The notes: generated by a model from the sequence alone, not told the origin. A DNA stretch of 64,000 bases from Malus domestica (GCF_042453785.1 NC_091673.1:12247501-12311500); one strand, 5' to 3'; shown: positions 45,153 through 58,097, counted from the stretch's first letter. Made by a program: numbers and translations.

Positions 45153-46181
45153 CTAATGCTCATCTTTCCACTCAAATTTATCTGAGTCCTTAAGTTTCAA
45201 AAGCGTAGAGAACGCTTTCATTTTACCCGCCGAGTTAGCTATAAATCGGCGGAGAAAATTTATCTTACCGAGTAAGGACTGTAGTTGTTTCTTCATCGTC
45301 GGGGGTGGAGCATTAATGATTGCACGTGCTTTATTTTCATCCACGTCAATCCCACGGTGATGCACGAGGAAGCCGAGAAAATTACCGGCCGACACACCGA
45401 AGGCACATTTGGCAGGATTCATTTTGAGGTTGTGTTGACGCATACAGAGGAAAGCCTATCGGAGATCATCCAGATGTGTCTGCCGATATTTAGATTTAAT
45501 TATAACATCGTCGATGTAGACTTCGACGATGGTTCCAATTAAATCATGAAATATGGTGTTCATTGCTCGTTGGTATGTGGCGCCTGCGTTCTTGAGGCCG
45601 AATGGCATGACAACCCATTCGTAAGTGCCGAGTTCCCCCGGGAAGCGAAAAACAGTCTTGTGCACATCGACTTCGGCAATGAAAATTAGGTTGTACCCGG
45701 CATGGCCATTCATAAAAGATAAGATCGCATGATTCGCCGCGGCATCGATTAACAAATCCGAAATCGGCATTGTATACTCATCTTTGGGAGTTGCCAGATT
45801 CAGATTTCTGAAGTCGATGTAAATGTGCAATGCACCACTTTTCTTTAAAACAGGAACGATATTGGCCAACCATTCAACGTATCGAGCTATCCGAATGAAC
45901 CCTGCTTTCAAAAGCTGAACCAGTTCATCCTTGATACCGAGTTGCACTTCGGTCGAGAATCGTTGAAGTGGTTGACGGAAAGGTTTACATCCAGGTTTAA
46001 TACGTAACTCATGCTCGACGAGAGTGCGATCTAAGCCAGGCATTTCATGGTAGCTCCAAGCAAAACAATCTTTGAATTCCTCAAGCAGGGCACGAAGTTC
46101 GGCTTTCATAGGTTGGGGAAGTAAAACACTAATAAATAAAGGTCGTGGGTCATCGGCCGTCCCAACATTAATTTCTTCCAA
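45153..46181 (-). pseudogene. Reverse transcriptase remnant, Tat element
   Basis: Contains the fingers and palm motifs (WLANIVPVLKKSG, MPFGLKNAGATYQRAMN and the catalytic YIDDVIIKS) followed by the thumb/connection part with CAFGVSAGNFLGFLVHHRGI. Typical Ty3/gypsy RT. Fossil. Confidence 0.9.
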
Positions 46182-46565
46182 GGGGTCCTTAACTTGGGGC
46201 CGATTGTCTTCGAGCTCGGCCGAGGCAGCTTGAATTTTGTCAAGAGATAAGACAGAATCATTATCTCATTTGGCGAGGAACTCGACGAGGTTAGCACCCG
46301 AATTTGGTTGCTTAGATATAGTATACCAATGAGCCAGCAGTCGTTCCATAGTATATGAAATCACGGCCCAATGTTGTTCCCGATCGGTGTCAAACATTGG
46401 GGTCGGGGATGAAGTTTGCTAAACCGAGTCTCACCGAATCCTAGTGGATAGTTTCGGCGCCAACCTCGATAACTTTTTGAACAGAAATCTGAGTCGACCA
46501 TCTTTCATCATTGAAACCCTGTAGGGTGATGTAGCCGACGTGGTCATCATAATACCGTGCTTGGA

Positions 46566-48110
46566 TCATGTTAGCTTCGAATGGCTGACTATCGGCCGGG
46601 TGAACAATGACAGATTTTCCGTCCCAAAAAATGAGCATTTGATACAATGATGAAGGAATACAGCTGGTTTGATGAATCCAGTCGTGACCGAGCAGTGCAT
46701 TATACTCGGTCTTGGAGTTATGATAAAAAAGGCGGTCATGTGATTACAGCCGGTAATGTTTACCGCTAAAGGAAGCACCCATTTAGTGTGGGATTTGTCT
46801 CCGACGAAACTGCTCATTGTGATCCCGGAGGGAATAAGTTTGTCATTGGAGCGACGTAATGCCTTCATGACGTTTATAGGCATGATATTGACAGTGGCTC
46901 CACAGTCAAAAAAAACTTTGGAGACTGGATACCCTTCGATATGGGCCGTTACATACAATGGCTTCAAATGATGAAGTTTGGCCGATGAGGAGCGAGGAAA
47001 CAATTCAGCCAAAGCTGCCTTGAGATTGTCATCTTTTGTTGTCGACTCGACTTCAGCAATGGTTACAAAATCAATGTGACCGGCTTCTTCGGCAACTACG
47101 TCTCCATTGAGGAAATTTGGTTGAGCTGTGCTCGACTGAAAATCAGCGAGCAAAACATGGACCATATTGATTTCCATGTTATCTAATACTGACGAGCCCA
47201 TCGGGTTACGATCATCTTCTTCAGCCTCTTCTCTTTCCGGGTCACCGACTGCGGCATCTGCTTCCGTTAGAGTTATACTAAGAGACTCCTCTGCTCCTTC
47301 AATAGTTTGTTCCCTTGGTGTCTCTTCGGCAGCCTGTTGGTTCTGCGTAGGTGCCTCAAGTGAGTCTGAGATCAGAAGTGTGCCTGGGATTAGTGCCAGG
47401 ATACGAGCTTGCTCTTGGTACATTATACGAGCATCCCTGGTGTCGAGATAGGCATCCAACCATGCGACTCGTGTTATTTCATCGACCGTAAGGCCGAAGA
47501 GAGAAACAGCCAAAAAGACTTCGAAATGGTACTGTAAATACTGAAGGTCCTCCATTGAGAAATGAAGGTCGGCTGCATCGATATCAGTGTATGGGTCGAC
47601 TTCAAAACCAAGGACACGAGCTTCTCGTATGTGCTGGAACCTAGCTTTCAATCCTGGGTCTAAGGTCTTCTGAATAATTCGCTTGGCATCCGGGCAAGTT
47701 AGGACGAGATCGATTGTATCTTGACATGCTTTCGGCAAACCATACAGATCGTTGGCCGAATGTTTTTTATGAAACTCTCGCATATATTCCAAGGCCTCCC
47801 CGAGGAATGGTGGATGTAAATTCCGTCGAATTTTGATCAAAGGTTCTCGTGTGGCTGGCGGGGGCAATTTGCTTTCAGCTTCTTGCCTGAAATGCTCGAA
47901 GCGTGCCTTCATTTCCCCGGGCCGAAGAAGAAGTTTGATCCGTTTATTAGCCTCTTCAAACGTGGTTTCGATATCTTGATTGACCAACCGTTTCCCTTGA
48001 ACCAACTCTGTCATAATCATTGGAGATGGTCGTTCATCGTCGTTGGCAATTGTTTCCTTTGGCCGCCATTTAGGGATCGAAGTTTCTTGGGCTACCCGTC
48101 GGCAGGCCAT
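46566..48110 (-). pseudogene. Gag-Pol linker and aspartic protease remnant, Tat element
   Basis: The first two thirds are a charged linker with no motif I can name (it includes a segment rich in Glu, Ala and Thr). The last third has the retropepsin-like context LKPLYVTAHIEGYPVSKVFF followed by VNIMPINVMKALRR. Fossil; no catalytic claim is made. Confidence 0.7.
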
Positions 48111-48194
48111 GCAGTCTATTCTTTGGTGCCGACGTTTCTGGGATTTGGACAGTGCAGTGTAGACGCCTTTCGAAGAGTGATATGTATACCAACG

Positions 48195-49981
48195 CTAGTC
48201 TTGAGGTTCGGGAGGTTTGAAAGTTTTTTGGCTCTGCGATGATTTCGAGCTGCTAGAGTTACGTATATAATAATCCTCGTCATAAAACGGAGCATCAAAA
48301 TCGAGGCACCGTCTGACTGAAGGTGTCTCTTCCACCCTCACTTTAAGACCAAGCCTATAAAAAACCCCTTGATGTTGGCCTGCGTTGATCACCTTTTGCT
48401 GTGTTGCGGTTGTAGGTTGTTCCATTATAGGCGGAGAAGACTTTTTCTTTGGCTCGGTGTTGACATTTGCTTTACATTTGCTGCATAAAACCGCCGTCCC
48501 ACTGTCTTCATCAGTGCTGTAATCTGTCATGGGCTTGACAATAGCGGGTCCCGTTAGACCTGTAAGTGGTTTGTTCGAACGAAAATCAGCATTGAAACGT
48601 GGCCGAGAGTTCTGATTCAGAGAACGTTGCGGTGTAGCGACCTTTGCTTTCCCTTTTCCTTTGTCCCTAAGTAGGCGCGCATCTACCATATTTATTGTTG
48701 CCGTGGGGAATGGGTCAGTATCAACACTCATCTTCTTTTCCAAAAATCTGAGTTTGCCGTTATCGATACAGCTTTGGATGTTGTCTCGAAACACGACGCA
48801 ATTATTTCTCGTATGTTTGCTTGTATTATGGTATTTGCAATATATCTTTCCTTTAAGCTCGTCAGCCTTGGGAATGGTATGCCCAGGCCGAAGTTTGATG
48901 ATCTTCGCTGATAGCAATTGATCAAAAATTGCATCGGCCTTTGTAATATCAAAAGTATAGACTTTTGACGTTTTCATTGTTTCCTCAGGGGCCGAGCGGG
49001 TTTTGACTTCCTTAGAGTCAATTTAAGTCAGTGCCTTGCAAACGTATGGCTTATCTATGACTATCTCGGCTGCATCCACGCTAACACATTCACCTTCGGC
49101 CGATGCATAACTGACAGTGGGATTTTTGTAGATCGTCTATCTGGACGGAGCTTTCGAGATCTTCTCTTCACGGAGCAAATAATCGTATTGCTCGACATGC
49201 TGGGCTAGTTCATACATATCCCGAAAGTTTATCGCCAAGAATTTCTTTTTGTATTCTACATCAAGACCATTCAGAGCAAGTCTGACGAACTCGACTTCAG
49301 GGAGAGGTACTCGGCACCAATTCCTGGCTGATTTGAATCTGGTAAGATAATCCATTGGTGACTCGTCGGATGCTTGAGCCATCCTTGCTAACGAGGATAC
49401 TAACACTTCCATCCCTGGCCGATAAAACTGCTCATGAAATTTCTCGACCAACTTCTCCCAGCTCTGGACAGAATTCGGTGGGAGGTTGATATACCAAGCG
49501 AATGCTGAACCGGTTAGCGAAAAGTTGAACAGTCGCTATTGACATCTCCGCATTGCGCGGTGAAACGAGCCACATGTTCCAACGAGGATAATGATGATTC
49601 TCCAGCGAAAAGGCTAAAATCCGAGATTTTGAAACCTCTAAGGTATTCGAACTGTTCCACATAAGCCGGATACGGATGTATAAATTTAGGGAACTTCGGC
49701 CCTTTCTTCATGGCCGAATCGATCATCCGTTGGACCTCAATCATATCGACGGGTGTTGCCTTCGCCCGCTGGTCGGATTCGTCTGACCTACTATTTGATC
49801 CTCCTCCTTTTTCCAAGTTAATTGGTTTGAGCCGAACAGGGGTTGACTCGGCCAGTGCAATTGGTAATAGATTATTTTTTGGTGGCAAGTGCTGGGCAAG
49901 ATCGAAAGACCTACCGTCACTGACCTTGCTAACCAATATTTTGAGTAATCTGGTTTGTGCCTCACTGGTATTGCGTATCAC
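48195..49981 (-). pseudogene. Gag remnant, Tat element
   Basis: The capsid-like part at 49137-49451 (KFHEQFYRPGMEVLVSSLAR, then SPMDYLTRFKSARNWC) resembles the retrotransposon Gag domain. Near 48840 on the minus strand YCKYHNTSKHTRNNC is the modified zinc-knuckle of Tat Gag. Fossil. Confidence 0.8.
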
Positions 49982-50365
49982 GTCATGAAGTTTATCGATT
50001 CCTCGACTAAACGTCTGTTCAACCGTTCGAGATTGCTCGTCAAGTCATTTGCAAAGAAACGATCTTGTTGGTGGATCAGTTCCATCACCACCATCCTCAT
50101 CACAATCCTCCACTATCCTTTCATTGAGAACGCAGGTGTTCCTGTTAGGGACTTCAAGACTGTGCGACTGACCGCCGAGATTAACTTCCCTTTCTCGATG
50201 AATCGCGCTTGTAGACTCAGGTATCACAGCGCTAATGGGATTCTGCGCCTGCGGAACACTTTGTCCTATGTTTTGAATTGGCAAATCGGCTGTTGACTTT
50301 CCCATAGCTGTTTTCTTTTTTACCGATTGCGTTTCAATTGGCATGAACTTCGTAGTTTAGCATTG

Positions 50366-50385
50366 GGTCCCACTGGGCATGCCAA
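50366..50385 (-). other. Primer-binding site, Tat element
   Basis: The minus strand reads TTGGCATGCCCAGTGGGACC two bases inside the 5' LTR, differing at one base from the site of the pol-less element at 14283-14302. Confidence 0.7.
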
Positions 50386-50387
50386 AA

Positions 50388-51485
50388 TATTGACCCTAAA
50401 AACTACCAAGCCTACGTGGCGCGCATGCCGAGTAATCTATAAGCTAACTACGTCCTTCGATGAATACGGGGCGTGCCAACTCGTCGAGCTCGAGTAAATT
50501 TGTTGATGAGGCGTTGGGTGCGCGGCTGACTTCTGCGTCTTGCGATTGCGACCGAGGAAGGAACATGTCTCGGCCTCTTGGGTTCTCGAACCTGAAGACA
50601 AGGCTACTATTCTTACGAAGTTCACGAATCGTCGTCGTCGGATTCGGTCACAGTGATGCTATTCGTCAGAGTAAACTCACGCCGAATCGATACCAAATTG
50701 TAAGGGCACAAATACTCAAAGCGAATATAAGTCTTAATAGTTAACGTGGTTCGGCCGTCTGAATGCCGAACTTTAAATCCCACTTGAGAGTATCCAATCA
50801 TAAAATAATTCGGCGTGCAATGCGCCGAGCTCAGTAAACTGTAACACCTCACTTCGTCAAGAAGGCTAATAAGATGACCTCAATCAATAAGGATTTGGAA
50901 ATCCTTCTCGACTGAGACTTGGATAGGTAACCAACCGTCCTCGCCGCAGTGCTGTTGATGCCAACGGAAGATGCTGCGAGATCGGCTGATTCTACGGTGA
51001 CAGAGTTATCTATGTCGACTTAAGATATCACCGGTTGCTTTCACAGTGCTGTTGATGCCAACGGAAGATGTGTCAGCGAAAAGAGAAAATAAAAATCTCA
51101 AAGTTGTTGAGAGAGTTTGCGCAGGGTAGTTGTGTGTTGAATTGGAGAGGCCTTGAATGATGTACAACCTCCTCTATTTATAGCACCGGATACCTTCAAG
51201 GTCAAGTTAAAACCCTACCCGGATTAGGACTTCTTCTCCTGATCAAATACCAACTCGACCAGTCCTATTTTCACCATAATTGTGAACCTAGTCCTTTATT
51301 AAGCCGGATTCACTTCCGGGTTATTAATCTTACTGAGACTCTTCATTGCACCAGGATTCGACTCGTCTTGCGGCATGGCTTAACCAACCCAGGTTTGGAA
51401 ACCCACAACCTAACCGGTCCAGAACTAAATGCTGGGCCGAGAATAATTCTATACTCGGCCCAAACTAATATTTTGGGCCCAAACA
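50388..51485 (-). repeat. LTR (5' LTR in element orientation), Tat element
   Basis: Partner of 37518-38626. It is followed by the duplicated TGTAG. Confidence 0.9.
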
Positions 51486-51490
51486 TGTAG

Positions 51491-51965
51491 TAATTCTGAA
51501 AAAAAAGCTTCAACTGGAGGAGAATGGCAAGAAAATGTTGTTGACTGCATTACCAGTTTGAATAACATGTACTTCTCCCTTCACTTTAAATTTATCGTTA
51601 ATTTCTATTTTGAGTTGAATGGGTTGCATTTCAAAATGACTGAATTTCTGTATTATTACAGTTGCGGAGTTGCAAACTAAGTATATGATAGAATGCCATA
51701 CATGGTTTAGACCATCTATATGCAAATTGCAATCTGGCATGACCTCAAGTTGTAATTTACAGCATATATCCCTCCTATGCCCTTTCTCTTTCACTAACGC
51801 CCACACTATCTAGGAGCTTTGAAAGCAGGTAATCTTCTCTGCACTTCTCATTTCTTTGATTTCTAAGGCCACAACAATTTTTTTGGAGGAGCAGGTAAAT
51901 TATTTCTTCGAATTTTTTTCTTCTTCAATAATTATGATGTTTAGTTGATTAAATTGGACTCATAT
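51491..51965. other. Intergenic region, no recognised gene
   Basis: A minus-strand open frame of 98 codons at 51510-51806 has no family resemblance, and its amino-acid make-up does not favour a real gene. Confidence 0.4.
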
Positions 51966-52678
51966 TTTTAGTGTTATTTACTCAACCTTTTTAAACATTT
52001 CATAGAAGTACTCAACCTATTGAAAATGTCACATCTATTACCCCAGTCAATTTTTCAAATATAGATTATATTCAAAATCCACCAACTGGGTATATCATTG
52101 TCAACATTAATAGTAGTTGCCTCTAAATCTAAATTTCAAGTATAGTTTATATAATATGGAATCTAACGATCAAACAAGCATTGAATTGAATCGAAAATAG
52201 ACACAAATTGAAATGACATGAAGGGGCAATCTCCTAACAAAGAAGAGGGTTAAGAATTCAGATATGGTTTCAAGGAGCTTGTTTCTACTCATGTGATTTC
52301 CTCATTCACTAATTTTCTACTCGTAAAGCTTCCAGTTCTTCCGTGTGGATAATGAAGATGTTCGTGGCAGCATCATGACAGCCCATACCATTTCAACGAC
52401 CTCCATGACCTTCTTCTCGATGTTGGCGGCTTGAGTTGTAGGGTGGAGTTGTTGATTTTGAGTTGGATTTGAAAGTGATGGTCTAATAAGGATGGTGGTG
52501 ATCGTTAGCTGGTGGAGGTTGTGCGTTCATGACCTTCTATTGATTTTGAAGACAAAGTAACTCTAATTAATTTAACAGATGTTTTAATTGGAGCTTAATC
52601 GATGTGACATTTTCAATAGGTTGAGTACTAGTTTGAAATGTTTAAAAGGTTGAGACCAATTTAAAATAACACTAAAAG
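51966..52678. mobile_element. Non-autonomous DNA element with about 85-bp inverted ends
   Basis: The left end has TTTTAGTGTTATTTACTCAA, then ACTCAACCTATTGAAAATGT. The right end, inverted, has TTTTAGTGTTATTTTAAATT, then the same ACTCAACCTATTGAAAATGT. A decayed relative of the right end lies at about 60990-61085. The target duplication is not clear and no transposase is seen. Confidence 0.6.
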
Positions 52679-53095
52679 GTTGTGGGGATTTCGATACTTA
52701 ATCTGATTTTTATCCCCACAATTATTTGATTTTCCTTTCATCTTTGATTTTATTTGTTAGGCATTGATGAAGTAGATGGTATTGCAATATAGTGTTCTGA
52801 AATTGATGACATGTGCTGAAATAATCCCGATACCATGTTCAATCTGACATGCGATGAAATTGATACCATGTGCAGTGCTGCAATAACAATTGACGATTAG
52901 GAATATGTTGTACTTTGCAATCTGAAATGACCTCATGGTTCTTCAAATGTACCAGGACAAGCATTGTAGGGTTGTTACTACTAGGGACTGCGATCCAAGA
53001 AAAAATTGTCAAATCAAATTTACGTTCTTCTTTTTACTTGAGACATTCTTTCTGTTTATTCATTCCTCTCTCAATGAGTAACTTATAGTTTTAAA
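52679..53095. other. Intergenic region, nothing recognised
   Basis: AT-rich. Some short phrases such as GATACCATGT recur around 52790-52880, but there is no gene. Confidence 0.4.
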
Positions 53096-53251
53096 GCGAG
53101 TTTTAACGAAAAGTCCGCAGTACTGTTCACTTTAACGAAAAATCAACTTTGTGACACTAAAAAGTCAAACTTGGTACTATTCATTTTACCCTTTATTTTG
53201 TCCTTATCGTTAAAACTCAAAGTTTTCAAGCCATTTTCATTAGTTTTTCTT
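53096..53251. mobile_element. Mutator-type MITE with 9-bp duplication
   Basis: Flanked by AGTTTTAAA at 53087-53095 and 53252-53260. The inside (GTTTTAACGAAAAG ... CACTAAAAAGTCAA ... TTGTCCTTATCGTTAAAACT) closely matches 61670-61810. Confidence 0.75.
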
Positions 53252-53318
53252 AGTTTTAAATCCAAATGGTGGAATGGAGTGTGATATAATGGATTTGTTG
53301 TGGATTCCTTAGGGGTTG

Positions 53319-56020
53319 TGACACACCCCGTCCCGAAGGAGGGCGTGCTGGCCGTCACGTGAGAGTGACGTAACCATTTACACAGTTCGGAAGCTTTAAA
53401 AAAAATTCCAATTACTAAGATAACACACCCGAGGGTGAGTCCTACTTTTGTGAATTCTGTCAGAACACCGTTGGATTCCTCGTGGCCACCAAAGCTCTGC
53501 TAACTTGAACCTGGAGGGGCGCAAAACAAAATTGAGTGGGTCAGTAAAACAAAGTTTTTCGAAAACTTTTCATTTAAAACATTTCTAACCCCTCACCGTA
53601 AAACCTGTATACTTTCCCAGAAAATAGCATATATATAAACATATATATAAGCAAAACTCTCAAATCTCAAACCTTTAACACTTTTCAGAAATATATATAT
53701 ATATATATATATATATAACCATATAAATCTCAAAGCTTGAATCCCAAATCTTTAACATTTTTCAAGAAAAACATGCCATGCCATCAATCAAAATATAAAT
53801 CAGGTGAAATAAGGAATCAATCGGAGACCCTGCAGTTGGTCCTATACGATTAATTCAATAGCTCAATATCTCACTAAGCCGGAGTCACCACAGTGACCTA
53901 TACGGCCCTACTCTGCACATCACTCGGAACTACGTAAGGTAGTCTATACGATGAAAGGTGTAAAATACGCTCTAGTGCTTCTCTCATCATATCATCAGCG
54001 CGCATATCTAAGGTCACCCACCAGTCGGAACCCCTCTAATGGTCTGTACGACTGGCATGTCGGAACCCTCACATGGTCTGTACGACATCCACCTACTTGG
54101 ATCCAAGGCGAGCGTGCGGTGTGGTGAATAATATAAGCACTAACACCTAGGGTGCAGATTATGAGCTCAAACATCGAAACATCAATCAATTAAATGAATA
54201 ATGAACTCACCTGACGTACCTGTGCCTCCACAGCACCATGCAACATGTATGCATCATATATCAATCATGTAATTCATATAACAATTCACATTTTCAAATA
54301 ATTCTATGCATGGCATTTTTAAAGCATATCTTCATATAAATTCATTTTCTGGGAAAAATCAATAGTATAAAGGTAATACAAAAACAAAACTGCCCACTCA
54401 CCTGGAGTTCGCCCACAACTCCCTAGCACCGTACATCAAGGCGTCATGACGATTAGCGCCTAGAACAACAATCAAATCCAACCTCAGAAATTCTGCCGAT
54501 AGAATACATAACTTATATAAGACACGTCACTACGTAGTTCGATCCGGATGATCTGCAATTCAGATTTCAAATCCGTAACTTCCAGAGGTCCACAATATAC
54601 CTCTAGGACAACATCCTAAAATTTCATTACCATCCAACGGTCGGATCTTCGTCAATTTCCAAAACTAAGTGACGGTTAACATTCTATTTTATGAACTTAC
54701 AACTTCAATTCCGGAAGATCCGTAAATCGGATTCCCAATCCGTAAGTTCCTATAATCCTCAAATATTACGTATTACAACGTATCAAAGTTTGATGACGAT
54801 CCAACGGTCGGATCGTCAATTCACATTTTCACCTAACCACGAATCGTAACCAACTTAGGTTCAATTATTCAATTTACGTCCATCAATTATCAAAACAGAA
54901 CCTAGAACCTTAATCACAAGCTAATAATGACATTGGCGGGCCATTGGCCACGCGCCGCCGCGCGGGCCGCCGCGGGTGGCGGTTGGCCGCCGCGGGTGGC
55001 GGTTGGCCGCCCCCGGCTCGCCGGAAAATTCAACTATTTCCAAAAATTACCAAAATTTGCAGATTTGAAGATCTCAATGAGTAGAACAACTTTCATACCT
55101 GAGACCAATGCTAATTTGGCCTGGAAGTGCTTCAATTTCACCAAAACCGTGAAGAACCCTAGAATTTGGGTGTTTCCAATTCGACCTTCAAACTTGTTCC
55201 AACGCCTCAATTACCTCTTGGGCTTTGTTCTAGGTCCTAAAGGAATGCTAAAGGTGTTAGTAATTGAAAGAAAACATTTCAAAATTTGGAGAATTTAAAC
55301 AAAAGGGTCGCGGCACCCGTAGGGGTGTTCTTCGCGAAATCACAACGAAATTCAATGATTCTTGGGGTGAAACGTGAAGAGGGAAGGCCTAGATGATGAT
55401 TAGGAGTGGTACCTTGACTCAATTTGTCGGAAAATTGGACGAAAACGGCGAAAACCCGCCGATTTGGAAGCTTGGGTCGCGCGGGTCAAGGGTGACCCAT
55501 TCCTCCTGTTCCCCCGTGCACCACTCTCCCTCCTTTCCCTCCTTTCCGTCCCCTGATTGGTCAGCTTCTTCCTCTCCCTTCTTCTGGTTCACTCTCATCT
55601 TCTTCTTCTCCGATTGGGCATTTCTGCCCAGTCTCTTCTTCTTTTCTGTTTTCTGTTTCTTCTTCTCATACACATACACACACCAAAAACCTTTCCCTCA
55701 TCCCAGCCATCCATTTCATTCATCAATAAATCTGGGCCGTCCAATTTCATAAAAGAATTTCTATATTTTACTAAAATTATAATTCCTTAAAATTCCAAAT
55801 TTCAAACGTTAATAACTTCTTCGATATAACTCCAAATCACGAACCGTCTGCGCCCACGCGTCCGTAACGACGAGTACTACGAGGATATGTCAAGAAAACA
55901 AATCTTAGATGGCACGACACAACGATTAACCTCGAATGATGTGCGTGCCTCAAAGGGCATTTTTGTAAAATCCTTTATTAAAACTTTAAAAATTCTTAAA
56001 ATTAGGGACGGGCTGTCACA
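53319..56020 (-). mobile_element. Solo LTR, 2.7 kb, second copy
   Basis: Same ends as 19101-21785 and nearly identical over most of its length, flanked by its own 5-bp duplication GGTTG at 53314-53318 and 56021-56025. It differs in a GC-rich tract at 54955-55015 (extra copies of GCCGCCGCGGGTGGCGG) and in a diverged CT-rich tract at about 55440-55740. No internal genes. Confidence 0.75.
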
Positions 56021-56025
56021 GGTTG

Positions 56026-56216
56026 CAAACCGAAGTTCAGGTATTTAAAAGGTTTTATAGCCAAAATGATTCCTGAGATTTGCATAACACATTACTTTGG
56101 TTTCTGAGATTGAAAATCAATAGAAATGGTTCCTGAGATTGTCCATCCTCCATTATTTTGGTCATTCCGTTAAAAACTCCGTTAAGTGTCCCGGAGCTCT
56201 TAGCCGAAAGTTTGGA
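56026..56216. repeat. Repeat fragment related to the 18821-22543 element
   Basis: Phrases such as TTGAAAATCAATAGAAATGG and CCGTTAAAAACTCCGTTAAG resemble the arms of the element at 18821. Fragmentary. Confidence 0.4.
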
Positions 56217-56914
56217 CAATTTCAAAGTTTCGTAACTCAATCGTTTCTTAACCAAATTCAATCCATAGTATATCAAAATGAAGATAGGAAAGTGTAGAAT
56301 AAGATTATACCTATTTAGAAACCCAATGGTTGCCTGAGATGGCTTGGAAAATAGCCTGAAAAGTGAATGGTCAGCGGGAAAACTAGAAAACTCCCCTGAA
56401 ATTGGGTAAATTTTAAATGTTCATAACTTCTTCAATAATCAACAAAATCGAGTGATTCAAAAACAAAAGTCATACTTCTCAACGAGACGAATACAATGGT
56501 ACCTTTATCAATGGCTAATTCTCTATGGTTTGGCCGGAAAATGTCTCAAAAGTGGCTAACTCGAGACCAAGATAGCCACTTTCGAACCGTTTTTCGGCCA
56601 AAACACGGCGAGTTAGCCGTCAATAAAGTTACCATTCTCTTTGTCTCGTCAAGAAGTATGATTTTTGTTTTTTAAATCACTTGATGTAGTTGAGTATTGA
56701 AGAAGTTATGAACGTTTAAAGTTTACCCAGTTTCCGGCGAGTTTTTCAGTTTTCCCACGGACCAGTCACCTTTCAGGCCATTTTCTGGCCATATCCGGCA
56801 ACCATTGGGCTTCCAAATGATATAATCTTGTTCTACACTTCCCTATCTTCATTTTGATATATTATGGGTCGAATTTGGTTAAGAAACAATTAAGTTACCA
56901 AGCTTTGAAAATTG
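56217..56914. repeat. Foldback inverted repeat (342-bp arms, 14-nt loop)
   Basis: Arms 56217-56558 and 56573-56914 are inverted copies around a centre at 56565/56566; the innermost pair is AGTGGCTA / TAGCCACT. Arm similarity looks like 80-90 percent by eye and the two arms are of equal length, so few indels separate them. A transcript from either strand would fold into one long hairpin. No frame of note and no clear target duplication. Confidence 0.85.
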
Positions 56915-58097
56915 CATATGAGAATCTGATGACAAGTTATTGTCTGGATTACCGAAATAAATCATACTTAACTGTTTAACTGACCAATATTCTTAAGATT
57001 TCGTGGTTTTCTACTATCTAGGGCCCATCTCAAAATTATCTATTTCGTATCGTCTTGGTTACATACTAACTCCTATCTGGTAAAAAAGATGAGGTGGGGG
57101 CGAGAATGTTAACGGAGAGTTAGACTGAAATGTTAATTTTAGGCTTGAATTCTAATAGACATCACTATGAGGGTTTAAATTCTAATTTTCTTCACCATGG
57201 GCTATCTTCCAATTATCCTATCATCATGAGACTGTTAATCTAATTTAGCTTTTACATTTAGTGAGCATTATTTTTAATACGGTTTTCTTTGTTTAGATTC
57301 TCATAGAAAACTCGCTGCAAAAAAAATATGGGTTTCGAGTTGGGTGGTTGAGAATATGGACTGATCATTTTATTGCAGATTTTGAACCATTAGTATCAAG
57401 GTGAAAAAATGACCAACAAGAGGTGTTGGCATTCAATTTTAAAATTTTCGTCAACATGACAGCACTAGATAATTCCCATTACTTAAAAATATTGTGGTGT
57501 TTCTGACCGAAAGCTTGCAAGTATCTCTAAAATTGATTTAGTTGGTTTCTCCTGACCACAATGCAGGACTTCTCATGACCTTTTTTTTTATGTAGAAGTT
57601 CGTTTCTAATCAAACCAACTTTTGATTTAATAGCAGGTGGGATCTTAGATAGGATAAATGTCAAAGCAACATAGAAGGAGATGAAAAATTAGTTCAAAAG
57701 TTGTTTTTATTTCTTTAAACTACTAAGACATGAGCCTTATTATGTAAATGTGCTACTGTCGTTGCACCGAAACATAATAGTCAGTTTAGTAAATTTCATT
57801 TTTCATATTTATAAAAACATGTATCAAATCACAAACGTTCTACATAGATGAATGCAGTAAAGCTCTATAACTCACACGTAGAGCCCTGTGATTAAAAAAA
57901 GGTCTTTTGAATGTGTGTGAGTGCATGCAAAAATGCTAGTATGGTCTAAAAAATGGTCTCTTTAACTAGCATTTTCCTTATTCAGCTCATATTGTAAGTT
58001 GTAACTATTTCCTACTTGGACTGTTTGATAGATGATTATTATGTGTGGGATATTATTATTTTTAAATCGTATATAAAGTAGATAATATTGGAATGTT
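56915..58097. other. Intergenic region, nothing recognised
   Basis: AT-rich with no frame or repeat that I can assign. Confidence 0.5.

Larger units (their letters stand above)
37518..51485 (-). mobile_element. Tat-lineage Ty3/gypsy LTR retrotransposon (fossil)
   Basis: 14.0 kb, flanked by the 5-bp duplication TGTAG at 37513-37517 and 51486-51490. LTRs of about 1.1 kb, a PBS next to the right LTR and a PPT next to the left one set the minus orientation. The coding order gag, protease, RT, RNase H, integrase is that of Ty3/gypsy. The second, archaeal-type RNase H after the RT-linked one and the opposite-strand region before the 3' LTR mark the Tat/Ogre lineage. It is broken, with roughly ten interruptions of the coding part. 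The LTRs differ by about 3 percent by eye, suggesting insertion on the order of one to a few million years ago. Confidence 0.92.

Noticed and set aside
51510-51806. 98-codon minus-strand frame as a possible small gene
   Set aside because: No motif, no promoter context and no paralogue in the window.
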